A stretch of 41,529 nt of DNA, from assembly GCA_945866215.1 (NCBI GenBank), contig CAMBGQ010000012.1:1-41529 (forward strand), given 5' to 3'. The notes under the pieces are model-generated. The model was not told the origin of the DNA. It ran no database searches and was given only the letters and a program-made list of their open reading frames with translations. This stretch comes from Opitutus sp. GAS368 (GTDB lineage Bacteria > Verrucomicrobiota > Verrucomicrobiia > Opitutales > UBA953). Positions 1 to 9,647 of this stretch are shown here, piece by piece. The position numbers and the translations under genes are program-made. Position 1 is the first letter of the stretch. The number at the start of each line of letters is the position of its first letter.

Positions 1-149
1 TGGGGCTCCCTTGTTTCCATGTCGAGACCGCCGCCGAACTCGACTTCGCCGCTCTCGCCCGTTTCGGCACCGTCGGCGTTACCGCCGGCGCTTCGACGCC
101 TGCGTTCCTCATCGACGAAGTCTGCCTCCAACTGGAAAAGGCGGCTTAA
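1..149 (+). CDS. ispH: 4-hydroxy-3-methylbut-2-enyl diphosphate reductase, C-terminal end only
   Basis: The window opens inside a plus-strand reading frame whose last 48 codons (first whole codon at 3, TAA at 147-149) are visible. The peptide contains CFHVETAAEL followed by VGVTAGASTP. The VG-T-AGAS-P block is the conserved C-terminal signature of IspH/LytB, the iron-sulfur enzyme that reduces HMBPP to IPP and DMAPP in the last step of the MEP pathway. The N-terminal part with its cluster-binding cysteines lies outside the window, so activity cannot be judged. ispG, dxr and ispE follow within 15 kb, which supports the call. It ends 107 bp before lemA and no clear terminator is visible between them. 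Confidence 0.85.
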   Translation, partial: GLPCFHVETAAELDFAALARFGTVGVTAGASTPAFLIDEVCLQLEKAA

Positions 150-256
150 AGCCCGTCGGGGTAGGGCAGAGCATTCCAATTGACGCGTAAAATTATCAAA
201 AGACTGGCCCATGACGACTTGCAGGCTGGGGCGGGTGGGGTAACTCTACTCACATC

Positions 257-865
257 ATGCATCTGATTCCCGCGTTACTTATCATCCTCGCTATCATCGT
301 CGGTGCCCTCGTCATTGCCGCCATCTGGGGTGTGGGCATTTACAACAGCCTCGTCGCGCTGCGGAACGCCTGTAAGAACGCTTTCGCTCAGGTGGACGTG
401 CAGCTCAAGCGCCGCTACGACCTAATCCCGAACCTCGTCGAGACCGCCAAGGGCTACATGGCCCACGAAAGCGGCACGCTCACCGCCGTCGTCGAAGCCC
501 GCGCTAAGGCGACCCAGGCCAACGTCCGCTTTGCCGGCAACCCGAACGACCCGGCCGCCATGCGCGACCTCAGCCAGGCCGAAGCCGGCCTGAGCGGCGC
601 CCTCGGCCGCCTCATGGTCGTCAGCGAACAGTATCCTCAGCTCAAGGCCGACGCCACCATGCGCACCCTGATGGAAGAGCTCTCCTCGACCGAGAACCGC
701 ATCGCCTTCTCTCGTCAGGCCTTCAACGACGCCGTCCTCTTCTACAACAACGGCCGCGAAGTCTTCCCGCAGGTCTTCATCGCGAATGCTTTCGGCTTCG
801 CCGCCGCCGAGTTCTTCAAAATCGAAGATCCCGTCGAAAAGGTCGCCCCGAAGGTCGCTTTCTAA
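257..865 (+). CDS. lemA: LemA family membrane protein
   Basis: The 202-aa protein has one N-terminal transmembrane segment (about residues 5-28). The LemA core follows: YNSLVALRN, then AFAQVDVQLKRRYDLIPNLV around residues 43-62, and a long helical region ending in an FNDAVLFYNN block. LemA proteins have a short N-terminal anchor and a helical-bundle domain; their biochemical role is unsettled. The next gene, 16 bp downstream, is an M48 protease, and lemA next to an HtpX-like protease is a recurrent pairing, so a joint role in envelope quality control is inferred. The ATG at 257 gives a normal family length. No Shine-Dalgarno motif is visible before it. Confidence 0.93.
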   Translation: MHLIPALLIILAIIVGALVIAAIWGVGIYNSLVALRNACKNAFAQVDVQLKRRYDLIPNLVETAKGYMAHESGTLTAVVEARAKATQANVRFAGNPNDPAAMRDLSQAEAGLSGALGRLMVVSEQYPQLKADATMRTLMEELSSTENRIAFSRQAFNDAVLFYNNGREVFPQVFIANAFGFAAAEFFKIEDPVEKVAPKVAF

Positions 866-881
866 GCGCTGACCTCGGCCC

Positions 882-2750
882 ATGGCCGGCACGATGAATT
901 TCTTCCGGGCCCAGGATGAGGCCCGTGGACGCACGACGAAGCTGGTCGTGCTTCTCGTGTTGGCGATCATCGTGCTCGCCGGTTCATTCTACGTGTTGGC
1001 GGTGCTCGGCAAAAGTGAGCTCCTCGAGCATGGCGAATTCGATTGGCTCCAGGGTGACCTGTTCTGCCTAACGTCGGGTCTGGCCTTGGTGGTCATCATC
1101 GGTGGCAGCCTCGTGCGTATCGCCGAACTATCCAAGGGGGGCGGCGCCATCGCGGTCCGGCTGGGCGGCCGCCTGGTCAGCGGCGTCACCAAGGATCTCG
1201 CCGAGCGACGCTACCTGAATGTCGTCCAGGAGATGGCTCTCGCAGCCGGCTTGCCCGTGCCGCTGTGTTTCGTCATTGATGGCGATGCGACCATCAACGC
1301 CTTCGCTGCGGGCAACACGCCGCAGGATGCCGCGGTGGGCGTGACGCGCGGCGCCCTCCTTAACCTTAACCGTGACGAACTGCAGGGCGTGATCGCGCAT
1401 GAGTTCAGTCACATCGGCAACGGCGACATGCGCCTCAACCTGCGCATCATCGGGGCGATTGCCGGCCTGACCGCTCTCGCCCAGCTGGGCTACATCTTCT
1501 TCCGTCTGGCCGGTTCCGTGCGGGGCAAGAACTCCGCGCCCGTTGCGTTGGGCATGGTCCTGACCGGTGTAGTCGTGCTGCTTGTCGGCTCCGGTGGCAT
1601 TCTTTTCGCTAAGGTCATTCAGGCCGCCGTCTCCCGGGAGCGGGAATATCTCGCCGATGCCTCGGCCGTGCAATTCACCCGTAATCCGCTCGGGCTCGGC
1701 TCGGCGTTGAAAAAAGTCGCTGGTCTGTCCGGCGCAAAACGTGAGGCCTCTTCGGCCGAGCTGGAGGCCCAGCACATGTTTTTCGCAGGTTCCGCCGGCT
1801 TCCTCGAATCCCTCTTCTCCTCCCATCCGCCGATCAACGAGCGCATTCGGCGTATCGATCCGGCGTTCGACGGCATCATCCCGGATGTCGCTCCGGTGCC
1901 CGTCACCGGCGACGAGCCGGTCGCCGGCCTCAGCGGCCGCGCGTCCGCGCCGCCGCCGCCGCCTTTGCCGTCCACCGCCCGGGCAGTGCCGACGGATATC
2001 CAGATTCAAGATTCGCTCGGGTTTCGCGGCGTGATCCCAGCCGACTTACGAGAGGCGTCCGAGGACCCCGTGAGCGCGATGGCCGTCGTGCTTGGCCTCA
2101 TTCTGCGGCGCGACCCCGCCCAGCGTGCCGCCCAGCTCGAGCAGGCCGAATCTCTCGCCGGAGGTGAAGTGGTCAAGGAAGCCCGTCGCCTCGACACGTT
2201 GTTGCGCACCGTGCGTGCGGGCTCGCGGGTGGCTTTGCTTGATCTCTCGATGCCCGCCTTACGCCAGCTTTCGCCGACGCAGGTCGCGGCCTTCCGCACG
2301 GCCTTGGAGCGGGCCGGTTACGAAGCCGAGGACGGACTCATCGTCCTCCTCATCCAGGCCTCGATGCGCCGCTATCTTTCGAGCGACAAGAATTTGCCCC
2401 GCCGTTCGGGCGACCTCGCCGCCGCCTGCCGCTTGGTGCTGTCCGCCGTCGTGCAGACCTCCGGTGAGGATCCGGTCGCGCAGGGTCGGGCCTATACGCT
2501 TGGCGTCGCCGTGTTCGGGTGGTCAGACCTGTCGCCGGCGATGATGCCAGCGGCGGCGATCGACCTCCAGAAGGTCGATGATGCCTTGGCGGTCATCACC
2601 AGCCAGAGCGTCTATGACCGGCGCAAGTTCGTGCGCGCCTGCGGAGCGGCGATGCTCAATGACGACCGGGCGCAAGCGGCGGAAATTGAGATCGTCCGCG
2701 CCGTGGGGGATTCGCTCGGCATCAGTTTTTCGACGGGGATCAGCAGGTAG
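882..2750 (+). CDS. M48 family (HtpX-like) membrane zinc metalloprotease with long C-terminal extension
   Basis: The 622-aa protein has two N-terminal membrane segments (about 20-43 and 61-80), the zinc motif HEFSH at residues 173-177, further hydrophobic segments near 188-210 and 222-246, and the third-ligand region EREYLAD near 253-259. This is the classic M48B layout for degrading misfolded membrane proteins. After the protease domain and a proline-rich linker (near 350-365) there is a further region of about 250 residues, helical in appearance, that I cannot assign; HtpX itself is only about 290 aa. It lies 16 bp after lemA, probably in one transcript. A second ATG at 894 is an alternative start. 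The stop codon TAG overlaps a palindromic repeat, and a hairpin terminator follows at 2831-2864. Confidence 0.9.
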   Translation: MAGTMNFFRAQDEARGRTTKLVVLLVLAIIVLAGSFYVLAVLGKSELLEHGEFDWLQGDLFCLTSGLALVVIIGGSLVRIAELSKGGGAIAVRLGGRLVSGVTKDLAERRYLNVVQEMALAAGLPVPLCFVIDGDATINAFAAGNTPQDAAVGVTRGALLNLNRDELQGVIAHEFSHIGNGDMRLNLRIIGAIAGLTALAQLGYIFFRLAGSVRGKNSAPVALGMVLTGVVVLLVGSGGILFAKVIQAAVSREREYLADASAVQFTRNPLGLGSALKKVAGLSGAKREASSAELEAQHMFFAGSAGFLESLFSSHPPINERIRRIDPAFDGIIPDVAPVPVTGDEPVAGLSGRASAPPPPPLPSTARAVPTDIQIQDSLGFRGVIPADLREASEDPVSAMAVVLGLILRRDPAQRAAQLEQAESLAGGEVVKEARRLDTLLRTVRAGSRVALLDLSMPALRQLSPTQVAAFRTALERAGYEAEDGLIVLLIQASMRRYLSSDKNLPRRSGDLAAACRLVLSAVVQTSGEDPVAQGRAYTLGVAVFGWSDLSPAMMPAAAIDLQKVDDALAVITSQSVYDRRKFVRACGAAMLNDDRAQAAEIEIVRAVGDSLGISFSTGISR

Positions 2751-2771
2751 GGACAGCACCACGTGCTGTCC
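2746..2771. repeat. GGTAGGG-type palindromic element, copy 1
   Basis: A perfect 9-bp inverted repeat, GGACAGCAC (2751-2759) and GTGCTGTCC (2763-2771), has a 3-nt loop and is led by GGTAG (2746-2750). That leader includes the TAG stop of the M48 gene. The layout (GGTAGGG followed by a tight stem) matches the elements at 5457-5489 and 9582-9637. There is no T-tract, so it is not a classical terminator. A REP-like intergenic repeat is inferred. Confidence 0.6.
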
Positions 2772-2784
2772 TGATATTGAACTT

Positions 2785-2908
2785 CAGGTGGCGGGTGGCG
2801 GCCTCGGGTGGCCGGTGGCGGGTTGATATGAAAAGACCCTCCGAACCTGAGTCCGGAGGTTTTTAGCCTGCCACCCGTCACCCGGGGCTGCCACCTGCAA
2901 CCCGAAGC
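2785..2908. repeat. GGTGGC-rich inverted-repeat element, copy A (downstream of gpmI)
   Basis: The left arm (2785-2823) is built of GGTGGCGG units joined by GCCTC, and the right arm (2867-2907) is a near reverse complement built of CTGCCACC units. The arms enclose the bidirectional terminator at 2831-2864. A closely related element with the same unit order sits at 4544-4627, so gpmI is bracketed by two copies. No coding function is visible. Confidence 0.6.
2831..2864. terminator. Bidirectional rho-independent terminator between the M48 gene and gpmI
   Basis: The stem is CCTCCG (2838-2843) and CGGAGG (2854-2859) with a 10-nt loop. It is preceded by AAAA (2831-2834) and followed by TTTTT (2860-2864), so a stem plus U-tract is read on both strands. 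It lies between convergent genes, as expected for a shared terminator. Confidence 0.75.
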
Positions 2909-2918
2909 GATTCTGCAA

Positions 2919-4472
2919 TTACCCTGCGATCAGCGACTCGCCGGTCATCTCGGCCGGCTTCGGCAGGCCCATGAGGGCGAGCAGGGTCGGGGCGACGTCG
3001 GCCAGGCGGCCGGTGGGGCGGGTCTTGAGAGCCTTGCAACCTTCGCCGTAGAGGACGACTTCGACCGGGCTGAGCGTGTGGCGCGTGTGGGCGCAGTTTT
3101 CTTCCGGCTCCCACATCTGGTCGGCGTTACCGTGGTCGGCGGTGACGACGGCCTTGCCGCCCACCTGGTCGAGGGCGGCGAGGAGGACGCCGAGGCCGCT
3201 GTCGACCGCTTCACAGGCTTTGCAGACCGCGGCGAGGTCGCCGGTGTGGCCGACCATGTCGGGGTTGGCGTAGTTGACGACGATGAGGCCGAACTTGCCG
3301 GAGAGAATCGCGGCCTTGGCCATCTCGGTGACGTGCGAAGCCGACATCTCGGGCTTCTGGTTATAGGTGGAGACTTCCTTCGGGCTCTGGGCCATGCCGC
3401 GCTCTTCGCCGGTGAAGGGTTCCTCGCGGTAGTCGTTGAAGAAGAAGGTCACGTGCGGGAACTTCTCGGTCTCCGCCGTGCGGAACTGGGCGATGCCTTG
3501 CTTGGCGACCCACTCGCCGAGGATGTTCACCATCTTGGCGGGCTTATCGAAGACGACGTTCGGGCAGAGGCCCTTCTCGTAGTTGGTGAGGGTGGCGTAG
3601 AAAATCTTGAGCAGCTTCGCGCGGGCGAAGCCCTTGAACTCTGGATCGGTGAAGGCGCGGGTGATCTCGCGGGGGCGGTCGCCGCGGAAGTTGAAGAACA
3701 GCACCGAGTCGCCGTCTTGGATGAAGGCCGTGCCCTTGATACGCGTGGCCGGGACGAACTCGTCGCCAGTCGTATTGGAGTCGGTCGGCTTATCGTAATA
3801 CGCCTGCACGGCTTCGGCGGCCGAGGCGGCTTCCGGTGCCGGGGAGCCGGTGAGCGCGTCGTAAGCGGTCTTCACGCGTTCCCAGCGGTTGTCGCGGTCC
3901 ATGGCCCAGAAGCGGCCGGCGACGCTGGCGACCTTGCCGATACCGATCTTCAGGAGTTCGGCTTCGAGCTGCTTAAGGTAGCCAAGGCCCGAGGTGGGCG
4001 GGCTGTCGCGGCCATCCATGAAGGCGTGGATGTAGACCTTGGAGAGGCCTTCTTCTTTCAACAGGCGGAGGAGGGCGTAGAGGTGGGGCAGGGTGGAGTG
4101 GACGCCGGCTTCGGAGCAGAGGCCCATCAGGTGGACTGCGCCGCCGGTGGCCTTGACGTTCTCGACCAGGCCGCGGAAGGCCTTGATCTGACGCATGGCG
4201 GCCGGATCGGTGAGGCCCTTGTCGATGCGGACGATCTCCTGGTCGACGATGCGACCGGCGCCGATGTTCTGGTGGCCGACTTCGGAATTACCCATGATGC
4301 CGACTGGCAGGCCGACATCGAGGCCGTGGGCCATGATCTCGGTGCGGGGCCAATCCTTGGTCAGGCCGCGGGAGACCGGGATGTTCGCCAGCTTCACGGC
4401 GTTGAACTTGTCGTGCTTAGGGTTGTGGTTTTCGCCCCAACCGTCGCGGATCACCAGAAGTACGGGTTTCAT
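2919..4472 (-). CDS. gpmI: 2,3-bisphosphoglycerate-independent phosphoglycerate mutase
   Basis: The 517-aa protein has the full length of the iPGM family, which interconverts 3- and 2-phosphoglycerate in glycolysis and gluconeogenesis using two Mn ions and a phosphoserine intermediate. Visible landmarks, N to C, are [10 protein letters not shown] (first metal Asp), [15 protein letters not shown] (catalytic Ser), [26 protein letters not shown] (substrate-binding Asp/Arg), and [11 protein letters not shown] near the C-terminus (metal Asp/His). All key residues are present. No Shine-Dalgarno motif precedes the ATG at 4472. The gene stands alone, divergent from the hydrolase at 4681 and convergent with the M48 gene, with a copy of the same inverted-repeat element on each side. 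Confidence 0.96.
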   Translation of the reverse strand: MKPVLLVIRDGWGENHNPKHDKFNAVKLANIPVSRGLTKDWPRTEIMAHGLDVGLPVGIMGNSEVGHQNIGAGRIVDQEIVRIDKGLTDPAAMRQIKAFRGLVENVKATGGAVHLMGLCSEAGVHSTLPHLYALLRLLKEEGLSKVYIHAFMDGRDSPPTSGLGYLKQLEAELLKIGIGKVASVAGRFWAMDRDNRWERVKTAYDALTGSPAPEAASAAEAVQAYYDKPTDSNTTGDEFVPATRIKGTAFIQDGDSVLFFNFRGDRPREITRAFTDPEFKGFARAKLLKIFYATLTNYEKGLCPNVVFDKPAKMVNILGEWVAKQGIAQFRTAETEKFPHVTFFFNDYREEPFTGEERGMAQSPKEVSTYNQKPEMSASHVTEMAKAAILSGKFGLIVVNYANPDMVGHTGDLAAVCKACEAVDSGLGVLLAALDQVGGKAVVTADHGNADQMWEPEENCAHTRHTLSPVEVVLYGEGCKALKTRPTGRLADVAPTLLALMGLPKPAEMTGESLIAG

Positions 4473-4543
4473 AAATGGATAGGAATGAGAGATAGGGTGG
4501 ACTTGCCCCCGCTGGCAAGAAGCAGGTGGGCGAGCCAGTCGTT

Positions 4544-4627
4544 TCGGGTGGCAGGTGGCGGCCTCAGGTGGCGGGTGGCGGGGCGATTACCCGAGTCCTG
4601 CCACCCGGGGCTGCCACCCGCCACCAT
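4544..4627. repeat. GGTGGC-rich inverted-repeat element, copy B (upstream of gpmI)
   Basis: The left arm (4545-4582) repeats GGTGGC(A/G)G units with the same GCCTC junction as copy A. The right arm (4597-4625) carries CCTGCCACCCG and GGGGCTGCCACC, also shared with copy A. The spacer between the arms is only about 14 bp and contains no terminator. It occupies most of the divergent gpmI/hydrolase promoter region. Confidence 0.6.
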
Positions 4628-4644
4628 CGGATAAAACGGATGTC

Positions 4645-4668
4645 TTTGCACATTTGCACCTTTGCACA
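4645..4668. repeat. Three tandem TTTGCACM octamers upstream of the hydrolase gene
   Basis: TTTGCACA, TTTGCACC and TTTGCACA lie head to tail, ending 12 bp before the ATG at 4681. Three spaced copies in a 5' leader could be a protein-binding array or a slipped-strand tract. Neither can be decided from sequence. Confidence 0.6.
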
Positions 4669-4680
4669 TAAATCCACGTC

Positions 4681-5454
4681 ATGCCCCGCATCCTCCTCGC
4701 TCTGCTCGGAATGACGTTTTGCGCCGTCGCCTCGGCCGCCACGGTCGAAAAACTCACCATCGATGGCAAGGCCGTGACGGTGAAGGTCCCGGAGAAAGCC
4801 GCCCCCGGTAAGCCTTGGCTTTGGGTTGGCGAGTTCGGCGGCCACCTGAAGACGCTCGAGGACGGTCTCGTCGCCCATGGCTGGCACGTCGTTTACGTCG
4901 GCGTCAGTAATCAATTCGGCTCCTCCCGCTCGATGGCGACTTGGGAAAAGGCCTACGAAGAATTTCACGGTAAGCGTGGCTTCTCCGCCAAGCCCGCGCT
5001 CCTCGGCATTTCTCGCGGCGGTCTTTACGTGAACGCCTGGGCACGTCTGCACCCAGATCGCGTCAGCATGCTCTACCTCGACAATGCCGTGTGCGATATC
5101 CGTTCCTGGCCGGGCGGCGTCGCTCTGACGCACCAGAGTAAGGGTAGCGCCAAGGATTGGGCGTTGTATAAGACCGAGTTTGGTTATGCGAACGACGACG
5201 AAGCCAAAGCCAAGTCGCTGCAGGCCGCTGAAGGGCTCTTGCCTGCCATCAAGGCCGGCGTGTTTCTGATTTCTTGTCACGGTACCGCCGACAAGACCGT
5301 GCCATTCGAAGACAACGCCGCGCACCTCATCAAGCTCTGGCAGGACAACGGCGGCCGTATGAAGGTATTCCCCAAGGCCGGCGGCGACCATCACCCCCAC
5401 GGCCTGCCCGACCCCAAGCCCCTCATCGAGGTGCTGACGGCAGAGGCCAAGTAA
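4681..5454 (+). CDS. Secreted alpha/beta-hydrolase, esterase-like
   Basis: The 257-aa protein begins with a clean Sec signal peptide (hydrophobic 4-16, likely cleavage after ASA near 19). A nucleophile elbow GISRGG places Ser111 in a G-x-S-x-G motif. Asp204 in HGTADKTVPF and a His in GGDHHPHG (237-240) complete a plausible Ser-Asp-His triad. The fold resembles small prolyl-oligopeptidase or dienelactone-hydrolase-like esterases; the substrate cannot be inferred. It would act in the periplasm or outside the cell. It is monocistronic, preceded by the TTTGCAC octamers and followed by a strong palindrome at 5457-5489 that separates it from the convergent transpeptidase gene. Confidence 0.82.
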   Translation: MPRILLALLGMTFCAVASAATVEKLTIDGKAVTVKVPEKAAPGKPWLWVGEFGGHLKTLEDGLVAHGWHVVYVGVSNQFGSSRSMATWEKAYEEFHGKRGFSAKPALLGISRGGLYVNAWARLHPDRVSMLYLDNAVCDIRSWPGGVALTHQSKGSAKDWALYKTEFGYANDDEAKAKSLQAAEGLLPAIKAGVFLISCHGTADKTVPFEDNAAHLIKLWQDNGGRMKVFPKAGGDHHPHGLPDPKPLIEVLTAEAK

Positions 5455-5456
5455 CG

Positions 5457-5489
5457 AGGTAGGGGCGCGACGGTGTCGCGTCCCTACCT
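5457..5489. repeat. GGTAGGG-type palindromic element, copy 2
   Basis: A 15-bp stem, AGGTAGGGGCGCGAC (5457-5471) with GTCGCGTCCCTACCT (5475-5489), has a single G-T wobble and a 3-nt GGT loop. It begins 2 bp after the TAA of the hydrolase gene and lies between convergent genes. It shares the GGTAGGG leader and tight-loop geometry with copies at 2746 and 9582. It could stall transcription from both sides although no T-tract follows. Confidence 0.7.
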
Positions 5490-5522
5490 TGGTGGGCGCA
5501 CGGGTGAGTGCTCTGGCCTTGT

Positions 5523-6215
5523 TTAACGGGCCGTAGCGGCGGGCTTCGACGTATTGAACTTAGCGAGCTCTGCTGCGATTTTGACGTGTAGTTCGGGAAC
5601 CCAGGCGGGCTGTCTGGTTGGCAACGTTACGCCGACTTTTTTCCGGAAATCTACCGGACTCAGGATGACACGAATCTTTGAAGGCCCGGTTAGGGCGGCG
5701 AGGACGAAGAGTTCTTCTGAGGCTGGGTCGCCCATCGCAAGGCAGCCGATGGAGGCATCGCTGCCATGGATCATGATGTCGCCTCCGAGTTGGGTCCGTG
5801 CGTCTTCGCGAGCCCGTCGACGGTCTTCGGCGTTCGGATAGTTGACACGCAGGGAGAGATGGAAGCGGCTGTTAGGGTTAAGTGATTCGATCGCATAGAT
5901 GCCCTCCGGCACCTGAAGGTCTCCCTCGCGCAGCTTCGGCCCCGGTCGGCCGCTGGCCGCCAGGATCGGGTATGTCTTGATTAAGCGTTGCCGGCCCTGC
6001 TTGTCAGGCGCCCATAGTTCCAGACTTTTTTCGCCTTTGAGTCCGATGAGCGTGAATTCTGAGGGCGGATAGTTCACCTGCGCCACGGCGAAGGCCGGCT
6101 CTAGTCTCTGCCTGACTTGCTCCCCATAGGCTTCGACCCTCTGGGATACGGTATATCCGGCTCTGCATTTCGCAATCACCAGGAGGCATGAGGCGATCAG
6201 CAGGGGAATCTTCAT
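5523..6215 (-). CDS. L,D-transpeptidase (YkuD domain), exported
   Basis: The 230-aa protein starts with a signal-peptide-like segment (MKIPLLIASC.., about 1-19). The YkuD catalytic region is clear: IMIHGSDASIGCLAMGD, with His150, Ser155, Gly157 and the nucleophile Cys158 in the H-(x)n-S-x-G-C arrangement. Upstream sequence such as PEGIYAIESLNPNSRFHLSL fits the family's beta-sandwich. These enzymes make 3-3 peptidoglycan cross-links or attach proteins to peptidoglycan; some are amidase-like. Function is therefore envelope-related, with the exact substrate unknown. The gene is monocistronic on the minus strand, 84 bp after ispG in the same direction, and may be co-transcribed with it. Confidence 0.87.
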   Translation of the reverse strand: MKIPLLIASCLLVIAKCRAGYTVSQRVEAYGEQVRQRLEPAFAVAQVNYPPSEFTLIGLKGEKSLELWAPDKQGRQRLIKTYPILAASGRPGPKLREGDLQVPEGIYAIESLNPNSRFHLSLRVNYPNAEDRRRAREDARTQLGGDIMIHGSDASIGCLAMGDPASEELFVLAALTGPSKIRVILSPVDFRKKVGVTLPTRQPAWVPELHVKIAAELAKFNTSKPAATAR

Positions 6216-6261
6216 GCTTTCAGGCTAATGATCGCTGGTATTTTCCAAGTATGAATGGCCT

Positions 6262-6282
6262 AACCGCTAACCGCCAACCGCT
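6262..6282. repeat. Three tandem AACCGCY heptamers between ispG and the transpeptidase gene
   Basis: AACCGCT, AACCGCC and AACCGCT lie head to tail in the short gap downstream of ispG. The tract is slightly similar in rhythm to the GGTGGC elements near gpmI on the opposite strand, but too short to call a copy. Confidence 0.45.
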
Positions 6283-6299
6283 ACTACCGGTTGACGCCC

Positions 6300-8312
<2,013 letters not shown>

Positions 8313-8353
8313 GGGGGTATCTCAACCCCTTTGCCCTCAGCCGTCAACGAGCG

Positions 8354-9394
8354 TCAGAAATCCCAGCGATGGGACGACGGTACCCATTGATAACCCTTGC
8401 GGCCATTAGGGATCACCACGCCCAGGCCCGGCCAGGGGAGGTGGAAACCGTAGGCGCGTTCCTTCGTGGCGGCGATCTCAGCGAAGACCTTCTTGCGGGT
8501 CGCCACGGCGACTTCGGGGTTGTGGTCGAAGTCGATGAACCAATTTGGGTCTTCGAGCATCAGCACATGGTTATGGGCGAGGTCGGAGAGGTGGAGCAGC
8601 GATTGGCCGTCGGATTTAATCCGGAAGATCGCGTGTCCGTCGGTGTGGCCCGGGGCGGCGAGGATTGTGATTGCTCCGTCCAGGATCTGGTCGCCGTCCT
8701 TGTGCATAACCAGATTGGGTTGAAGCGTGTCGAACGAGCCGCGGACGTTTCGGATCATGCCCTTGATGTCGTCGGTGCGGTGCGACTTCGAGAAGTCGGG
8801 CTCCGCGCCGCGCCAGAAGTCGACTTCCTCCTTGAGGACGTGGACGGCCGCGTTGGGGAAGAGGATCCTGCCGCCGCTGGCAAGACCACCGATGTGGTCG
8901 ATGTGCGAGTGGCTGAGCAGGGTGTGGGTGACATCCTTGAAAGCGATGCCGATGGACTCCATCGCGTCGGCGAGCCAGCCCCAGTTCTGGTTCTTGTGGG
9001 GGCCGAAGCCGGCGTCGACGAGGATGACTTCCTTATCCTTCCGCAGGAGCAGGATGTTGATGTAGAGGGTGACGTCGTCGGGCCGCTCGCCGAGGTCGAC
9101 GAGCGCCTTGGTCATCGCCGCCGTCTCAGCCTTCGGGAACATCTTCTTCGTCACGCAGTTCTTGAAGGTGCCGTAGCCGTCGCTGATGGACCAGGCCTCG
9201 AACTTACCGATGGCGAATTTATGGATATAGGGGTTCGGAATCGCCTTCTTCGGAATCGGATTGCCCGCGGCATCGGTCGCGGCTTGGGCGGCGGCAAGCG
9301 CGGCGGGGAGGCTCAGGGCGGCGAAGGCGGCGCCGAGGCTTCCGAGGTTGCCGAGGAACTGGCGACGGGAGTTTTCGGGGAGGGGCTTTTCCAT
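8354..9394 (-). CDS. Tat-exported metallo-beta-lactamase-fold hydrolase
   Basis: The 346-aa protein begins with a twin-arginine signal (SRRQFLG, Arg10-Arg11, followed by an Ala/Leu-rich segment to about residue 40), so it is probably exported folded with metals bound. The MBL motif HSHIDHIGG supplies the HxHxDH zinc ligands. GHTDGHA gives the next His, and HLSDLAHNH the bridging Asp region. The layout resembles the methyl-parathion-hydrolase / quorum-quenching lactonase branch, but the substrate is not predictable. It lies upstream of ispG on the same strand. Upstream there is a 253-bp gap to rseP containing a terminator-like hairpin, a G-rich tract and a cloverleaf palindrome. Confidence 0.85.
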   Translation of the reverse strand: MEKPLPENSRRQFLGNLGSLGAAFAALSLPAALAAAQAATDAAGNPIPKKAIPNPYIHKFAIGKFEAWSISDGYGTFKNCVTKKMFPKAETAAMTKALVDLGERPDDVTLYINILLLRKDKEVILVDAGFGPHKNQNWGWLADAMESIGIAFKDVTHTLLSHSHIDHIGGLASGGRILFPNAAVHVLKEEVDFWRGAEPDFSKSHRTDDIKGMIRNVRGSFDTLQPNLVMHKDGDQILDGAITILAAPGHTDGHAIFRIKSDGQSLLHLSDLAHNHVLMLEDPNWFIDFDHNPEVAVATRKKVFAEIAATKERAYGFHLPWPGLGVVIPNGRKGYQWVPSSHRWDF

Positions 9395-9490
9395 AGGGGT
9401 GGCTTCATTCAGTCTAATCGGCCGGCAGACGGAAGCCGATTTCCTAGGATGAAACCGACGGACCCTGTTCGCAAACCTACCAAATAAGAA

Positions 9491-9510
9491 GACCGCCCGG
9501 GTGGGCGGCC
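9491..9510 (-). terminator. Probable terminator of the dxr-rseP unit
   Basis: The stem is CCGCCC (9493-9498) and GGGCGG (9503-9508) with a 4-nt loop. Read on the minus strand it is followed by a T-rich run, TCTTCTTATTT (9480-9490). It lies about 140 bp beyond the rseP stop. Confidence 0.5.
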
Positions 9511-9516
9511 TTTGAA

Positions 9517-9539
9517 GGGTTAGGGGAGGGGGTAGGGGG
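9517..9539 (+). other. G-quadruplex-capable tract
   Basis: Four G-runs (GGG, GGGG, GGGGG, GGGGG) are separated by loops of 1-3 nt on the plus strand. This meets the usual G3+N1-7 folding pattern. The minus-strand transcript of dxr-rseP would be C-rich here, so any effect would be at the DNA level or in a plus-strand RNA. Confidence 0.6.
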
Positions 9540-9581
9540 TGGTAAGAGTGGAGGGTAGCTATTCCCCCGACTCCTGTATCG

Positions 9582-9637
9582 GGTAGGGGCGACCATCCTT
9601 GGTCGCCCGCGGTCGAGCAGGGATGCTCGACCCTACC
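9582..9637. repeat. GGTAGGG-type cloverleaf palindrome, copy 3
   Basis: The outer stem is GGTAGGG (9582-9588) and CCCTACC (9631-9637). It encloses two hairpins: GGGCGACC/GGTCGCCC (9587-9594 and 9601-9608) and TCGAGCA/TGCTCGA (9613-9619 and 9624-9630). It lies 10 bp beyond the rseP stop. It looks like a compound version of copies 1 and 2. Confidence 0.65.
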
Positions 9638-9647
9638 ACGCCTCGGC

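Noticed and set aside
180-208. Sigma-70 promoter with TTGACG before lemA
   Set aside because: No acceptable -10 hexamer lies 16-18 bp downstream of the TTGACG, so the match is probably chance.
3078-4634. 518-aa plus-strand open frame across gpmI
   Set aside because: It is the antisense shadow of a high-GC gene with strong third-position bias. Its composition (Val/Gly/Glu/Asp/Ala repeats) has no domain, and gpmI on the other strand has every family motif.
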